This document shows positions 16,016-24,801 of a stretch of DNA of 44,663 nt, piece by piece (within the stretch, counting starts at the first letter, position 1; every line of letters starts with the position of its first letter). Under the pieces are notes generated by a model. The model worked only from the letters and a program-made list of their open reading frames with translations. It was not told the DNA's origin and ran no database searches. The position numbers and the translations under genes were made by a program. Location: the NCBI GenBank assembly GCA_020851795.1, contig JADZCA010000053.1:1-44663 (forward strand). The letters run 5' to 3'. This stretch comes from Planctomycetota bacterium (GTDB lineage Bacteria; Planctomycetota; PLA2; JAEUHO01).

Positions 16016-16951
16016 TCACCGCGCGCCGTCGGCCCACCACGCGCCCCACGCCTGCGCCAGCGCCGCGCCGAGCCGGTCGGCCGCCGCGGGGGAGATCCGC
16101 ATCTCGGCGAACGGGTCGAACGGGTCGGCGAGCAGGTCGCGGCGCAGCTCGACGCAGAGCGTCTGCCCGCGCCACCGCTGCGCGAGCCGTCGCCCGAGCG
16201 TCGAGGGGTGAAGCGGGTAGGTGACGCCTTCCTGCGCCGTGACGCCGGCGGCGCCGAGCGCGCGCTGCGTCGCCTCGACGAGCGCGGCGGAGGCGAGGCG
16301 CTCGCCCTCGGGCGTGCGCGTGATGAGGTCGGCCTCGGGGCGCAGCGGCCACGAGCCGACGGTCTCGGGGCGGTAGGCGTCGCGCAGGCGCTCGACGATG
16401 CGGTCGTCCACGGGCACGTCGATCGAGCGCGGGGCGTAGGAGTGGAGCATCAGCGCCGAGCCGCCCGCGCCGCAGGTCGCCTCGTAGAGCCGCTCGACGG
16501 TCTCGCGGTACGTCGCGTGGCGTCCGCGCAGGAGGGCGACGTCGGCGGGCGCGCGCACGTACGACGCGAGGCCCGGGGTCATCTCGCCCGCCGCCGTGGC
16601 GCGCCCGACGGCGTCGGGGTCCACCCACCGGTTGCAGTCCACGAACGTGCGCGGGATCGCGCAGCGCGCGACGAGCGCGACGCGGGTCGGGTGCGCCTCC
16701 ACGAGGCGGGCCGCGAACCGACGCGCCGTCTCGGGCGCTCCCACGTCGGTGTTGACGAAGAAGAACGCGCGCAGGTCGGGCGGGAACGGGCCGACGAGCT
16801 CGGCCGCGAGCGCGTCGAAGTGCGCCGCGGTGGTCGCGCCGTGCGGGACCTCGACGAGCACGTCGGCCGGCGCGTCGGCGCGTGCCTGCGCGCCCGCGAA
16901 CCGCTCGAGGTCGACGACGCCCGGGACCGACGCGGGGTGCGTGCTGCGCAT
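16016..16951 (-). CDS. N-formylglutamate amidohydrolase family protein
   Basis: 311 aa. Matches the N-formylglutamate deformylase fold through the VLVEVPHGAT motif near the N-terminus, NTDVGAPETARR, FVDCNRWVD and LMLHSYAPRS, and a C-terminal CVELRRDLL. Members hydrolyse N-formylglutamate to glutamate and formate (last step of one histidine-degradation route) or act on related N-acyl amino acids. No hut genes are adjacent, so the substrate is open. It converges on rsgA with a 13-bp gap. A GACACT hexamer lies 7 nt before the ATG. Confidence 0.8.
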   Translation of the reverse strand: MRSTHPASVPGVVDLERFAGAQARADAPADVLVEVPHGATTAAHFDALAAELVGPFPPDLRAFFFVNTDVGAPETARRFAARLVEAHPTRVALVARCAIPRTFVDCNRWVDPDAVGRATAAGEMTPGLASYVRAPADVALLRGRHATYRETVERLYEATCGAGGSALMLHSYAPRSIDVPVDDRIVERLRDAYRPETVGSWPLRPEADLITRTPEGERLASAALVEATQRALGAAGVTAQEGVTYPLHPSTLGRRLAQRWRGQTLCVELRRDLLADPFDPFAEMRISPAAADRLGAALAQAWGAWWADGAR

Positions 16952-17039
16952 GGTGGGCAGTGTCGGCGCGCCGCCCGCCCCTGCACGCTTTCCGACGACC
17001 GGCGCGCCGGGCCTCGCGGCGGGCGCCGAGCGCCGTCGC

Positions 17040-18422
17040 TCAGGCCCGCCGCCCCGACGGTCGCCCGTCGGTGGGGAGGAAGCCGGCGAGCCGCCGCGCC
17101 GCCGCCCGCGCCGCGCCGGCGAGGTAGAGGCTGCCGGTGACGAGGACGAGGTCGTCGGCGTCGGCCCGCGCGAGCGCCGTCGCGAGCGCCGTCGCGGCGT
17201 CGGGGGCGGTGCCGACGGTCGCCCCCGGGGCGCCCTCGCGCACGAGCGCGGCGAGCGCGTCCGCCGCGAGCGCCCGCGGGCTCTCCACGGTCACCGCGAC
17301 CGCCGACGCCGCCCCGTCGAGCAGCGGCGCGAGGATCCCGCGCACGTCCTTCTCCTCGAGCGCCCCCACGACGAGGTGGAGGCGGCGGAACGCAAAGCAC
17401 GTCGCGAGCGCGCGGCGTGCGGCCTGCGCCGACGCCACCGTGTGCGCGCCGTCGATCACCACCGTCGGGCGGGCGAGCACCGGCTCCATGCGCGCGGGCA
17501 GCGTGACGCGGGCGAGGCCCGCCCGCACCGCGTCGTCGCCGACGCCGAGCCGCCGCGCCATCGCGACCGCGACGGCGGCGTTGCCCGCCTGGTGCTCGCC
17601 GGCCACCGGCACCTCGACGCGCAGGGGCGGCGCGCTGTCGGGGCCCGCGACGGTGAGCGCGAGCCGCGGGCCGGGGCCCGCGACCACGTCGGACAGCGTC
17701 ACCTCGCGCCCGACGCGGTCGAGCGGGGCGCCGACCGCGCGCGCGCGCGCCTCGACGACGGCGAGCGCGCCGCTCGTCGCGGGCACGGCCGTCACGCACG
17801 GCACGCCGGGCTTGAGGATGCCCGCCTTCTCCGCGGCGATCTTCTCGACGGTGTCGCCGAGCAGCTTGACGTGCTCGAGCTCGACGGTCGTCACCGCGGT
17901 GACCGAGGGCGTGCAGACGTTGGTTGCGTCGAGCCGACCGCCCAGCCCGACCTCGAGCACGACGCTGCGGCAGCCGGCGGCGCGGAACGCGACGTGGGCC
18001 GCCGCCGTGAGCACCTCGAAGAAGGTCGGGAAGCGCTCCGTGCCCTCGGCCGCGCGCAGCGCCGGCCGCAGCGCCTCCGTCGCGCGGGCCAGCGCCGCGC
18101 CCGAGACCGGACGACCGTCCACCGAGACGCGCTCGGCGAGCGACTCGAGGTGCGGCGACACGTAGAGCCCGACGGGGCCGCGCCCCGCGGCGCGCAGCAC
18201 CGCGTCGAGCATGCGGCAGGTGCTGCCCTTGCCCTTGCTGCCCGTCACGTGCGCGGTGACGGGGCCCCTCTCGGGCCGGCCGACCGCGTCGAGCAGCGCC
18301 TCCATGCGCGCGAGGTCGAAGGGCCGCGTCGAGGCGTCCCGCGGCATCTTCTCCTCGTAGTTCGTCGTCGTGCGCAGGAGCCGTTCGACGTCGGCGAGGG
18401 TGCGGAGGCGGCCGGGGACCAC
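17040..18422 (-). CDS. folC: Bifunctional folylpolyglutamate/dihydrofolate synthase FolC
   Basis: 460 aa, slightly long for the family. It adds glutamate to folates (and to dihydropteroate in bifunctional members) with ATP. Visible motifs are TTNYEEK (19-25), the P-loop GSKGKGST (61-68), LYVSPHL, EVGLGGRLDATN and the C-terminal IDGAHT segment of Mur-ligase-like enzymes. The GTG at 18422 is preceded by TACGAT with a 9-nt gap. The next gene starts divergently at 18500. Confidence 0.9.
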   Translation of the reverse strand: MVPGRLRTLADVERLLRTTTNYEEKMPRDASTRPFDLARMEALLDAVGRPERGPVTAHVTGSKGKGSTCRMLDAVLRAAGRGPVGLYVSPHLESLAERVSVDGRPVSGAALARATEALRPALRAAEGTERFPTFFEVLTAAAHVAFRAAGCRSVVLEVGLGGRLDATNVCTPSVTAVTTVELEHVKLLGDTVEKIAAEKAGILKPGVPCVTAVPATSGALAVVEARARAVGAPLDRVGREVTLSDVVAGPGPRLALTVAGPDSAPPLRVEVPVAGEHQAGNAAVAVAMARRLGVGDDAVRAGLARVTLPARMEPVLARPTVVIDGAHTVASAQAARRALATCFAFRRLHLVVGALEEKDVRGILAPLLDGAASAVAVTVESPRALAADALAALVREGAPGATVGTAPDAATALATALARADADDLVLVTGSLYLAGAARAAARRLAGFLPTDGRPSGRRA

Positions 18423-18431
18423 GGGCGCGCG

Positions 18432-18437
18432 ATCGTA
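18432..18437 (-). promoter_or_regulatory. -10-like TACGAT, 9 nt before folC GTG
   Basis: The minus strand reads TACGAT, then CGCGCGCCC, then GTG (18422). The spacing fits transcription starting at or beside the start codon. Confidence 0.42.
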
Positions 18438-18465
18438 AACGCAGCGAGCCTCCCGGGGGGACGGC

Positions 18466-18471
18466 TATGCT
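18466..18471 (+). promoter_or_regulatory. -10-like TATGCT before the paralogue pair
   Basis: TATGCT in a G/C-only context, 28 nt before the ATG at 18500. It fits the TANNNT pattern seen elsewhere in the window. No clear -35. Confidence 0.42.
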
Positions 18472-18499
18472 CACGGCGCCCGACCCGAAGGACCGGTCC

Positions 18500-19777
18500 A
18501 TGACCCCGCCCCGCTCGACCTTCGGCTCCGCCCGCGCCCTCGTGGCGATCGTCGTCGTCTGCGCGGCCGCCCTCGTCGCCGTGCTCGTCTACCGGCCGGG
18601 CGGAGACGGCTCGTCGCTGCGCCCGCTCGACCGCGCCGTGGACGTCCCGCGCGTCGGCCCCACCGAGCTCCCCGACCTCGGCCCCGTCGCGGCGTTGCGC
18701 GCGGCCGCCCCGGCGACGGCGTTCGACGCCGGCGCCCTCGACCACGTCCTCGGCGTCGTCGCGGCCGGCACGCTCGGGCGTCGCGCGTCGGAGCGCCTGC
18801 CCACCGCGACGGTGGCCGCGTTCGACGGCGCCGCCGCGGGCCGCCTCGTCGAGGTCGCGGGGACCGTGCGGGCACTCGACCGCGAGGCGTTCACGTCCGC
18901 GGCCAACGCGGGCTGGGACCAGCTGTGGGCGTTCGCGCTCGAGGACGGCGGGGCCCGCGTGGTCGTCGTGCACCCGGGCACGTCGAAGGCGCTCGACGGC
19001 GCGAGGCCGGTCGAGGTGCGCGGCGACGTGCGCGACCCCGTGCAGGAGGGCGACCGCGTCCGCGTGCGCGGCGTGCTGCTCCAGCGCCGCACCGGCTCGG
19101 TGGGCCGCCTCTCGCTCGACGCGCCGACGTGGGTCGTGGTCGGCCGCGAGTACCGCATCACGGGGCCCGTGCAGCCGCCGCCGCTCCGCCTCGCCGACGT
19201 CCCGTTCGCGTCGGTCCTCGACCGCACGTTCGGCCAGACCAAGGCCGTCGAGGACGACGCGCACTGGGGCCTGCTCGCGTGGATGGACGCCCGCGGCGCG
19301 GCCGCGGTCTCCGACGACCTGCGCTCGGGCGCGCTCCCGGTGCAGGCGTGGGGCCGCGACGAGTTCCTCACGTGGAAGCACGAACTCGAGGCCGAGCGCG
19401 GCGAGGGGGCGGACGGGCGCACCTGGACGCGCGCGGCCCGCGGCCGGGTCTTCGTGCTGACGGGCTGGCTGGCCGACGCGGTCTCGGAAGACTGGGACCT
19501 CGTGCGCCGCAACCCCTACGACGTGGACCACCGCGTCATCTACTGGCTGCTCAGCGACCACTACGCGCACGCGGGCATCCCCTTCTTCTCGTCGTTCCCG
19601 GTGTCGTGCTTCCCGGGCGTGTCGCCGCCCGACCCGAAGCGCGCGCGGGACCCGCGGGCGGGGGTGCGCGTCTACGGGGTGTTCGTCCGCAACTTCTCCT
19701 ACGAGCCGCGCGGCGGCCCCGGCGACATCACCGTCCCCTCGTTCCACCTCCTCCACGTCGAGCCGGTCCGTCGGTAG
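18500..19777 (+). CDS. Membrane-anchored protein of unknown function, paralogue A
   Basis: 425 aa. One N-terminal membrane segment at about 11-31, the remainder predicted outside. It shares ordered blocks with the gene at 20258: LVEV-GTVR-LD near the N-third, LWAFALE-DGARVVVV, VGREYR, DDLRSGALP-W-RDEFL-W, ARG-VFVL-G-LAD--DWD, a histidine-rich SDH segment, FP--FPGV, RVYG-F-RN-SY-PRG and ITVPSF--L-VEP. It lacks the paralogue's C-terminal membrane helix. I do not recognise a named family. The short valine-rich stretches could be OB-like strands, which is speculation. Its TAG stop begins a 12-bp inverted repeat. The start at 18500 is preferred to an ATG 33 nt upstream that falls inside the TATGCT motif. 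Confidence 0.75.
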   Translation: MTPPRSTFGSARALVAIVVVCAAALVAVLVYRPGGDGSSLRPLDRAVDVPRVGPTELPDLGPVAALRAAAPATAFDAGALDHVLGVVAAGTLGRRASERLPTATVAAFDGAAAGRLVEVAGTVRALDREAFTSAANAGWDQLWAFALEDGGARVVVVHPGTSKALDGARPVEVRGDVRDPVQEGDRVRVRGVLLQRRTGSVGRLSLDAPTWVVVGREYRITGPVQPPPLRLADVPFASVLDRTFGQTKAVEDDAHWGLLAWMDARGAAAVSDDLRSGALPVQAWGRDEFLTWKHELEAERGEGADGRTWTRAARGRVFVLTGWLADAVSEDWDLVRRNPYDVDHRVIYWLLSDHYAHAGIPFFSSFPVSCFPGVSPPDPKRARDPRAGVRVYGVFVRNFSYEPRGGPGDITVPSFHLLHVEPVRR

Positions 19778-19831
19778 GAGCCCGTCGGGGGCACGGGTCG
19801 ACGCGAGGTTCGCGCCCGGGACGGGCTCCTA
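19775..19831. terminator. Inverted repeat overlapping stop codon (TAGGAGCCCGTC / GACGGGCTCCTA)
   Basis: 12-bp perfect arms at 19775-19786 and 19820-19831 with a 33-nt loop that can itself pair. The left arm starts with the TAG stop of the preceding gene. No T-tract follows, so intrinsic termination is uncertain. Confidence 0.5.
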
Positions 19832-20125
19832 AGCGGCGGAGGCAGAGGCGGAGGGAACGGCAGAGGTAACAGCAGAGGCAGCGCCGGAGGGACGGGCCGA
19901 GGCCCCGGCAGAGGCAGAGATCGAAGCGGCGACATGGGCGACGACTCAGGCGGAGGCAGAGATTGCAGCGGAGGCGCGGGCGGAGGCGCGGGCGGAGGCG
20001 CGGCGCGACGCGGAGGCGGAGGCGGGACGGGGGCAGCGCGGGCGTTGGACGCCGAGGCCGACTCGGGGGCCGACTCGGAGGCCGACGCGGACGCGAATGC
20101 GGACGCGAATGCGGACGCGGAGGAC
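19832..20125 (+). repeat. Purine-rich low-complexity tract (GGCRGA-type and GCGGACGCGAAT units)
   Basis: About 300 bp of imperfect 6-bp units (GGCGGA/GGCAGA) merge into GAGGCGCGGGCG units and end with 12-bp repeats of GCGGACGCGAAT near 20084-20120. It lies between the two paralogues. The plus-strand frame through it is open and in phase with the next gene, encoding Gly-rich then EAD/NAD-rich peptide, but the -10-like site and ATG of that gene lie downstream. I treat it as non-coding. Confidence 0.6.
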
Positions 20126-20209
20126 GGAGGCGGACAAGGAGGCCGCGCTCGCCGGTCGTCCACGCGGCGGGCCGGCCCCCGCGCAGTGGGCGCAAGGCGG
20201 CCCGGGGGG

Positions 20210-20215
20210 TATCAT
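20210..20215 (+). promoter_or_regulatory. -10-like TATCAT upstream of paralogue B
   Basis: TATCAT after a G-run, 42 nt before the ATG at 20258. It supports a start downstream of the low-complexity tract. Confidence 0.42.
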
Positions 20216-20257
20216 CCCGGCGGCCGTCCGCCCCGTGCCCCCTCACGAAGGGTGTCC

Positions 20258-21898
20258 ATGTTCGAGTCGTTGAAGCAGCAGCCCAGGGGCATGTCGGCCA
20301 AGGAACGCACGCGGCTCGTGATGATGCTCGCGGGCGCGCTCCTGCTCGGGGGGGTCCTCTACGGCGGCGGCCTGCGCGCCCTGACCGGTGCCGCGGGGAC
20401 GCCCGCGACCGTGCGTCCCGAGACCGAAGGCGCGGACCGTGACCGCGACCTCGACGTCGGCCCGCTCGCGGGCCTGCGCTCGGTGGCCGCGGACCCCGCC
20501 GCGTTCGACGCGACGGCGCTGCGCCATGTGCTGCGCGAGGTCCGCCTCGACCGCTTCGTGCGCGGCCTCCCCGACCCGACGGCCCTGCCGCCGGCGACGC
20601 CGCTCCCGCTCCGGCGCACCCCGTCGCTCGTCGGCACGCCGAAGGACGTCGCGGCGCTCGACGCCGCCACGTCGGCAGGGACGCTCGTCGAGGTGCTCGG
20701 CACCGTGCGCGAGCTCGACCCCGCGGGGTTCGACGCCGGCGAGCTCGTCCCGGGCGCCCGGCTGTGGGCCTTCGCGCTCGAGGGCGAGGACGGTGCGCGC
20801 GTCGTCGTCGTGGACGGCGAGGTGCCCCACGACCGCCGGCCGCCGCCGCCGCCCGAGCCCGGCGCCGTCGGGCCCGACGGCCTGCCGCTGCTGGCGCCCA
20901 AGACCCGCCCGCCGCTCGTGGACGGCGACCTCGTGCGCGTGCGCGGCTACGTGCTGGCGCGCCGCGTCGGCGACGTCGGCCCGCTGCGGCTCGCGACGCC
21001 GACGCCGCTGCTCGTCGGGCGCGAGTACCGCCCCACGGTCGTGCCGCCGCCGCCGCCCGCCTCCATCGGCGAGCTCGCGCGGTCGAGCGTGCAGGACCGC
21101 ACCCGCGCGCAGACGCGGACGGTGGACGACCTCACGCACTACGTCGCGCTCCACTGGGCGCGCGCGCGCGGCGCGGACGCGCTCGCCGCCGACCTGCGCT
21201 CGGGCGCGCTGCCGTGGACCCCGTGGGCCCGCGACGAGTTCCTGCGCTGGATGGACGACCTGCGCGCGGACGGGCCCGACCGCCGCGACGACCCGCGCGA
21301 GTTCACCAACGGCGCCCGCGGGCAGGTGTTCCTCGTGCGCGGGGTGCTCGCCGACTACGAGGACGACGACTGGGACGCCGTCGGCGACAACGCCTTCGAC
21401 GTCGGGCGCCGCTACGTCTACCGCGTCGTCTCCGACCACCACCAGCACGACGCGATGGTGCGCTTCGACTCGCCGTTCCCGATCACCGCGTTCCCCGGCG
21501 TGCGCGTCTCGACCCCGGAGCACCTCGAGCGGGTCCGCGTGTACGGGATGTTCCTGCGCAACCACTCCTACACGCCCCGCGGTCCCACGCGCGACCCGAT
21601 CGAGGCGAAGCGTTTCGCCGAGCGCAAGGACAAGGAGATCACGGTCCCCTCGTTCCTCGCGCTCCGCGTCGAGCCCGACCCGATCGTGTTCACCGGCTCG
21701 CCGTGGTCGAACCCGTTCCTGTGGGTGGGCGGGGTGCTGATCACCTTCATCGTGGGGTTCATGCTCGTCATGCGCCGGCTCGACCGCCGCGACGACGAGC
21801 GCCTCGCGGTGCGCGAGCGTGCGATGCGCCACCGCCTCCTCGCCCGGACGGGGAAGCCCGGGACGCCGCGCCCGACCGCCCCGGAGCCTCCCGCATGA
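20258..21898 (+). CDS. Membrane protein of unknown function, paralogue B (two TM)
   Basis: 546 aa. Membrane segments at about 18-37 and about 486-505, giving a large external domain and a short basic cytoplasmic tail. It is a clear paralogue of the gene at 18500: shared GTVRELD, LWAFALEGEDGARVVVV, VGREYR, DLRSGALPW, ARDEFLRWMDDL, GARGQVFLVRGVLADYEDDDWD, FPITAFPGV, RVYGMFLRNHSYTPRG and ITVPSFLAL. Extra sequence includes a Pro-rich loop near 190-215. The last four bases overlap aroB (ATGA), so the two are probably co-transcribed. Function unknown. Confidence 0.8.
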   Translation: MFESLKQQPRGMSAKERTRLVMMLAGALLLGGVLYGGGLRALTGAAGTPATVRPETEGADRDRDLDVGPLAGLRSVAADPAAFDATALRHVLREVRLDRFVRGLPDPTALPPATPLPLRRTPSLVGTPKDVAALDAATSAGTLVEVLGTVRELDPAGFDAGELVPGARLWAFALEGEDGARVVVVDGEVPHDRRPPPPPEPGAVGPDGLPLLAPKTRPPLVDGDLVRVRGYVLARRVGDVGPLRLATPTPLLVGREYRPTVVPPPPPASIGELARSSVQDRTRAQTRTVDDLTHYVALHWARARGADALAADLRSGALPWTPWARDEFLRWMDDLRADGPDRRDDPREFTNGARGQVFLVRGVLADYEDDDWDAVGDNAFDVGRRYVYRVVSDHHQHDAMVRFDSPFPITAFPGVRVSTPEHLERVRVYGMFLRNHSYTPRGPTRDPIEAKRFAERKDKEITVPSFLALRVEPDPIVFTGSPWSNPFLWVGGVLITFIVGFMLVMRRLDRRDDERLAVRERAMRHRLLARTGKPGTPRPTAPEPPA

Positions 21899-23025
21899 GC
21901 CGCAAGGCCGCGCCCCGCGACGAACGTCGCCTCTCCGTCCGCGGCGCGACGACGACCACGGAGGTCGTCGTCGCCGCGGGGTGCCTCGGCCGCCTCGAGG
22001 CGACGCTCGAGGAGCGCTTCCCGCGCGCCAAGGACGCGTTCTTCGTCGTGGACCGCGGCGTCGCGGACGCGAAGGTCCACCGTCGCTGGCTCGGCGAGTG
22101 GGCGCCCGACCCCGCGCGCACGCTCGTCGTGCCCGGCGGCGAGGCGGCCAAGACCCGCGCCGTGCTCGAGAAGGTCGAGGACGCCCTGCTCGACGCGGGC
22201 CTGACGCGCGACGACGTCGTCGTCGCCGTGGGCGGCGGCGCCGTGCTCGACGTCACCGGCTTCGCCGCCTCGGTCGTGCGCCGCGGGCTCCCGTGGGCGG
22301 CCGTGCCCACGAGCGTCGTGGCGCAGGTGGACGCCGCGGTGGGCGGCAAGACCGCGGTGAACCACCCGCGCGGCAAGAACCTGCTGGGGACCTTCCACCC
22401 GCCCGCGCTCGCCGTCGCCGACGTCTCGACGCTGCGCACGCTGCCCGCCCGCGACCGCACCGCCGGCCTCGCGGAGGTGTGGAAGAGCGGGCTCGTGGGC
22501 GACCCGGGCCTGCTCGCCCTGCTCGAGGAGCGCGGGGCCCGCGACGACGACGCGTGGTGGGTCGAGATCGTCGCGCGCTCGCTGGCCGTCAAGGCGCGCT
22601 TCGTCGAGGCCGACGAGCGCGACGTCGGTGCGCGCCGCGCGCTCAACTACGGGCACACGGTGGGGCACGCGCTCGAGACCGCGACGGCGCCCGACGGGCT
22701 GCGTCACGGCGAGGCCGTCGCGATCGGCATGGGCGTCGCCGCCGAGGTCGCACGCGGGCGCGGGACGCTCGCCGCGCCGTGGATCGAGGGGCAGGACCGG
22801 GCGCTGGCGCTCCTGGGCCTCCCCACCCGCGTGCCGCCCGAGGCCACGCCCGCGCGTCTCGTCGCGATCGCGCTCGAGGACAAGAAGCGCCGCGCCGGCG
22901 AGACGCTGACGATGGTGCTCCCGCGCGCCCACGGCGGCGTCTCGGTGGCCGAGGACGTGTCGGTGGCCGAGCTCGAGGCGGCGATCCGCGTCCGCCGCGA
23001 CCGCCGCCGCACCCGTCGCCGCTGA
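21895..23025 (+). CDS. aroB: 3-dehydroquinate synthase AroB
   Basis: 376 aa. Converts DAHP to 3-dehydroquinate, the second shikimate-pathway step, using NAD and a divalent metal. Seen: the NAD-binding GGG-DV-GF segment (113-123), PTSVVAQVDAAVGGKTAVN (138-156), AEVWK with the metal-ligand Glu193, and NYGHTVGHALE with His254, followed by HGEAVAIGM with the third metal ligand. The ATG overlaps the upstream stop (ATGA). No other aro gene is adjacent. Confidence 0.93.
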   Translation: MSRKAAPRDERRLSVRGATTTTEVVVAAGCLGRLEATLEERFPRAKDAFFVVDRGVADAKVHRRWLGEWAPDPARTLVVPGGEAAKTRAVLEKVEDALLDAGLTRDDVVVAVGGGAVLDVTGFAASVVRRGLPWAAVPTSVVAQVDAAVGGKTAVNHPRGKNLLGTFHPPALAVADVSTLRTLPARDRTAGLAEVWKSGLVGDPGLLALLEERGARDDDAWWVEIVARSLAVKARFVEADERDVGARRALNYGHTVGHALETATAPDGLRHGEAVAIGMGVAAEVARGRGTLAAPWIEGQDRALALLGLPTRVPPEATPARLVAIALEDKKRRAGETLTMVLPRAHGGVSVAEDVSVAELEAAIRVRRDRRRTRRR

Positions 23026-23123
23026 GCCCGGGTGCCGGCCGGCGGGGGACCGGGCGCGGTGAAGACGGGGCTTCCGTCGGCGCGCACGGGCGCGGATCCT
23101 CGGGGGCCCCGCGGAGGGCTCCC

Positions 23124-24746
23124 GTGAACGCGCCGACCGATGACCTCCTGACCGTCGCCGAGGCGTCGGGGTACCGCCGCACCGGCCTGCACCGCGACGT
23201 CGTCGACTTCCTCGAGCGGCTCGCCCGGCGCTCCGACCGAGTGCACCTGACCTCGCTCGGCCGCAGCGGCCTCGGGCAGGACGTCGTCGTCGCGGTCGTC
23301 TCGGCGCACGGCATCCGCACGCCCGAGGCGGCGCGCGCGAGCGGGCTCCCCGTGGTGCTCGTGCTCGGCAACATCCACGCGGGCGAGGTCGAGGCGAAGG
23401 AGTCCTGCCTCGCGCTCGCGCGCGACGTCGCGCTCGGCGGCCTCGGGCGGCTCTGCGAGCGCGCGGTGCTGCTGCTCTGCCCCGACTACAACCCCGACGG
23501 CAACGACCGCATCGACGTGCGCAACCGCGCGCTCGACCTCTCGCGGCTCGAGGGGCAGATCGGGCCCGAGGGCGGCGTGGGCACCCGCTACACCGGCGAG
23601 GGGTGGAACCTCAACCGCGACTTCACCAAGCAGGACGCCGTCGAGACGCGCCTGCTCGCGGCGTTCATGGACGCCTGGCGGCCCCACGTGGTGGCCGACG
23701 GCCACACCACCGACGGCTCGATCCACGGCTACGAGCTCACCTACGACACCTCGCGCAACCTCGCGTCGTGCCCGCGCGGGCCCGCGCTGTTCGTGCGCGA
23801 CCGGCTGCTGCCCGAGGTCACGGCGGGGCTGCGCGCGCGCACCGGCCTGCGCACGTGGTGGTACGGCAACTTCCGCGACAACCTCGACCCGACGAAGGGC
23901 TGGGACTCCTACCCGCCGCTCGCGCGCTACGGCAGCCACTTCCGCGGGCTGCTCGGCACGATGGACGTGCTGCTCGAGGGCTACTCCTACGTGGACTTCC
24001 GCACGCGCTGCCGCGTGATGTACGAGATCCTCGTCGAGCTCTTCGACCGCGTCGGCGCGCAGGGCGCCGAGGTCGTCGCGACGGTGGCGCGCGCCGCGGC
24101 CGACACGGTCGCGCGCGGGCGCGACCCGCGCCCGGGCGATCTCGTCGGGATCGACTACGGGACGCCCGTCCGCGGGGCCGACGGCGCGCTCTCGTTCCGC
24201 CACCCCGGCCACCCGCTCCTCGACCACGACGTCGAGGCCTTCGACCTCGAGAGCCAGCGGCTGCGACGCGTGCCCGGCACCGAGCGCCGCTCGTACCGCG
24301 CGACCTTCTACGGGCGCTACGAGCCCTCCGTGTCGGTCGAGCGGCCGTGGGCCTACGTGGTGCCTGCGTCGCGCACGGCCGCGATCGAGCGCGTGCGCAC
24401 GCACCGCCTCGAGCACCTCGTGGTGCGCCGCGCAGGCGAGGTGGGGGCCGAGGCCTACCGCGTCGTGGGACGCGAGCCCACGGCGAGCCCCGACGTCGGC
24501 GACCGCCCGCGCACCGAGACGGTGTTCCGCGTCGAGGCCGCACCCGAGCGGCTCGCGCTCGCGCCGGGCGACGTCGTCGTGCCGACCGCGCAGCCGTGGG
24601 GCCACCTCGCCGTCTACCTGCTCGAGCCGCACGCCGACGACGGCCTCGCCCGCTGGGGCTGCTTCGACGACGTCGCCGTCGGCGCCACGTTCCCCGTGCG
24701 GCGCCTGCGCTCGCCCGTGGCGCTCCCCGCCGACCGTCCCTCGTAG
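23124..24746 (+). CDS. M14-family zinc carboxypeptidase-like protein
   Basis: 540 aa. The N-terminal half is an M14 peptidase domain. The zinc motif HAGEVEAKE gives His85 and Glu88, followed by CPDYNPDGND, GWNLNRDF and a second zinc-histidine region near VADGHTTDGS. The C-terminal ~200 residues form an unassigned beta-rich region, as in several large M14 proteins. No signal peptide is apparent, so a cytoplasmic role is possible. The GTG start at 23124 has a purine-rich GCGGAGGG ribosome-binding stretch just upstream. It converges on fdhD. The substrate is unknown. Confidence 0.82.
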   Translation: MNAPTDDLLTVAEASGYRRTGLHRDVVDFLERLARRSDRVHLTSLGRSGLGQDVVVAVVSAHGIRTPEAARASGLPVVLVLGNIHAGEVEAKESCLALARDVALGGLGRLCERAVLLLCPDYNPDGNDRIDVRNRALDLSRLEGQIGPEGGVGTRYTGEGWNLNRDFTKQDAVETRLLAAFMDAWRPHVVADGHTTDGSIHGYELTYDTSRNLASCPRGPALFVRDRLLPEVTAGLRARTGLRTWWYGNFRDNLDPTKGWDSYPPLARYGSHFRGLLGTMDVLLEGYSYVDFRTRCRVMYEILVELFDRVGAQGAEVVATVARAAADTVARGRDPRPGDLVGIDYGTPVRGADGALSFRHPGHPLLDHDVEAFDLESQRLRRVPGTERRSYRATFYGRYEPSVSVERPWAYVVPASRTAAIERVRTHRLEHLVVRRAGEVGAEAYRVVGREPTASPDVGDRPRTETVFRVEAAPERLALAPGDVVVPTAQPWGHLAVYLLEPHADDGLARWGCFDDVAVGATFPVRRLRSPVALPADRPS

Positions 24747-24801
24747 ACGAGTGGGGTCCGGCGCCGTCGGCCCCGTGGTCGCCCCGGGCCCCGCGTCGTG
24801 C

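Noticed and set aside
19934..20257. N-terminal extension of paralogue B through the purine tract
   Set aside because: Low-complexity Gly- and EAD-rich peptide, a -10-like TATCAT downstream of it, and a normal membrane-anchor N-terminus at 20258.
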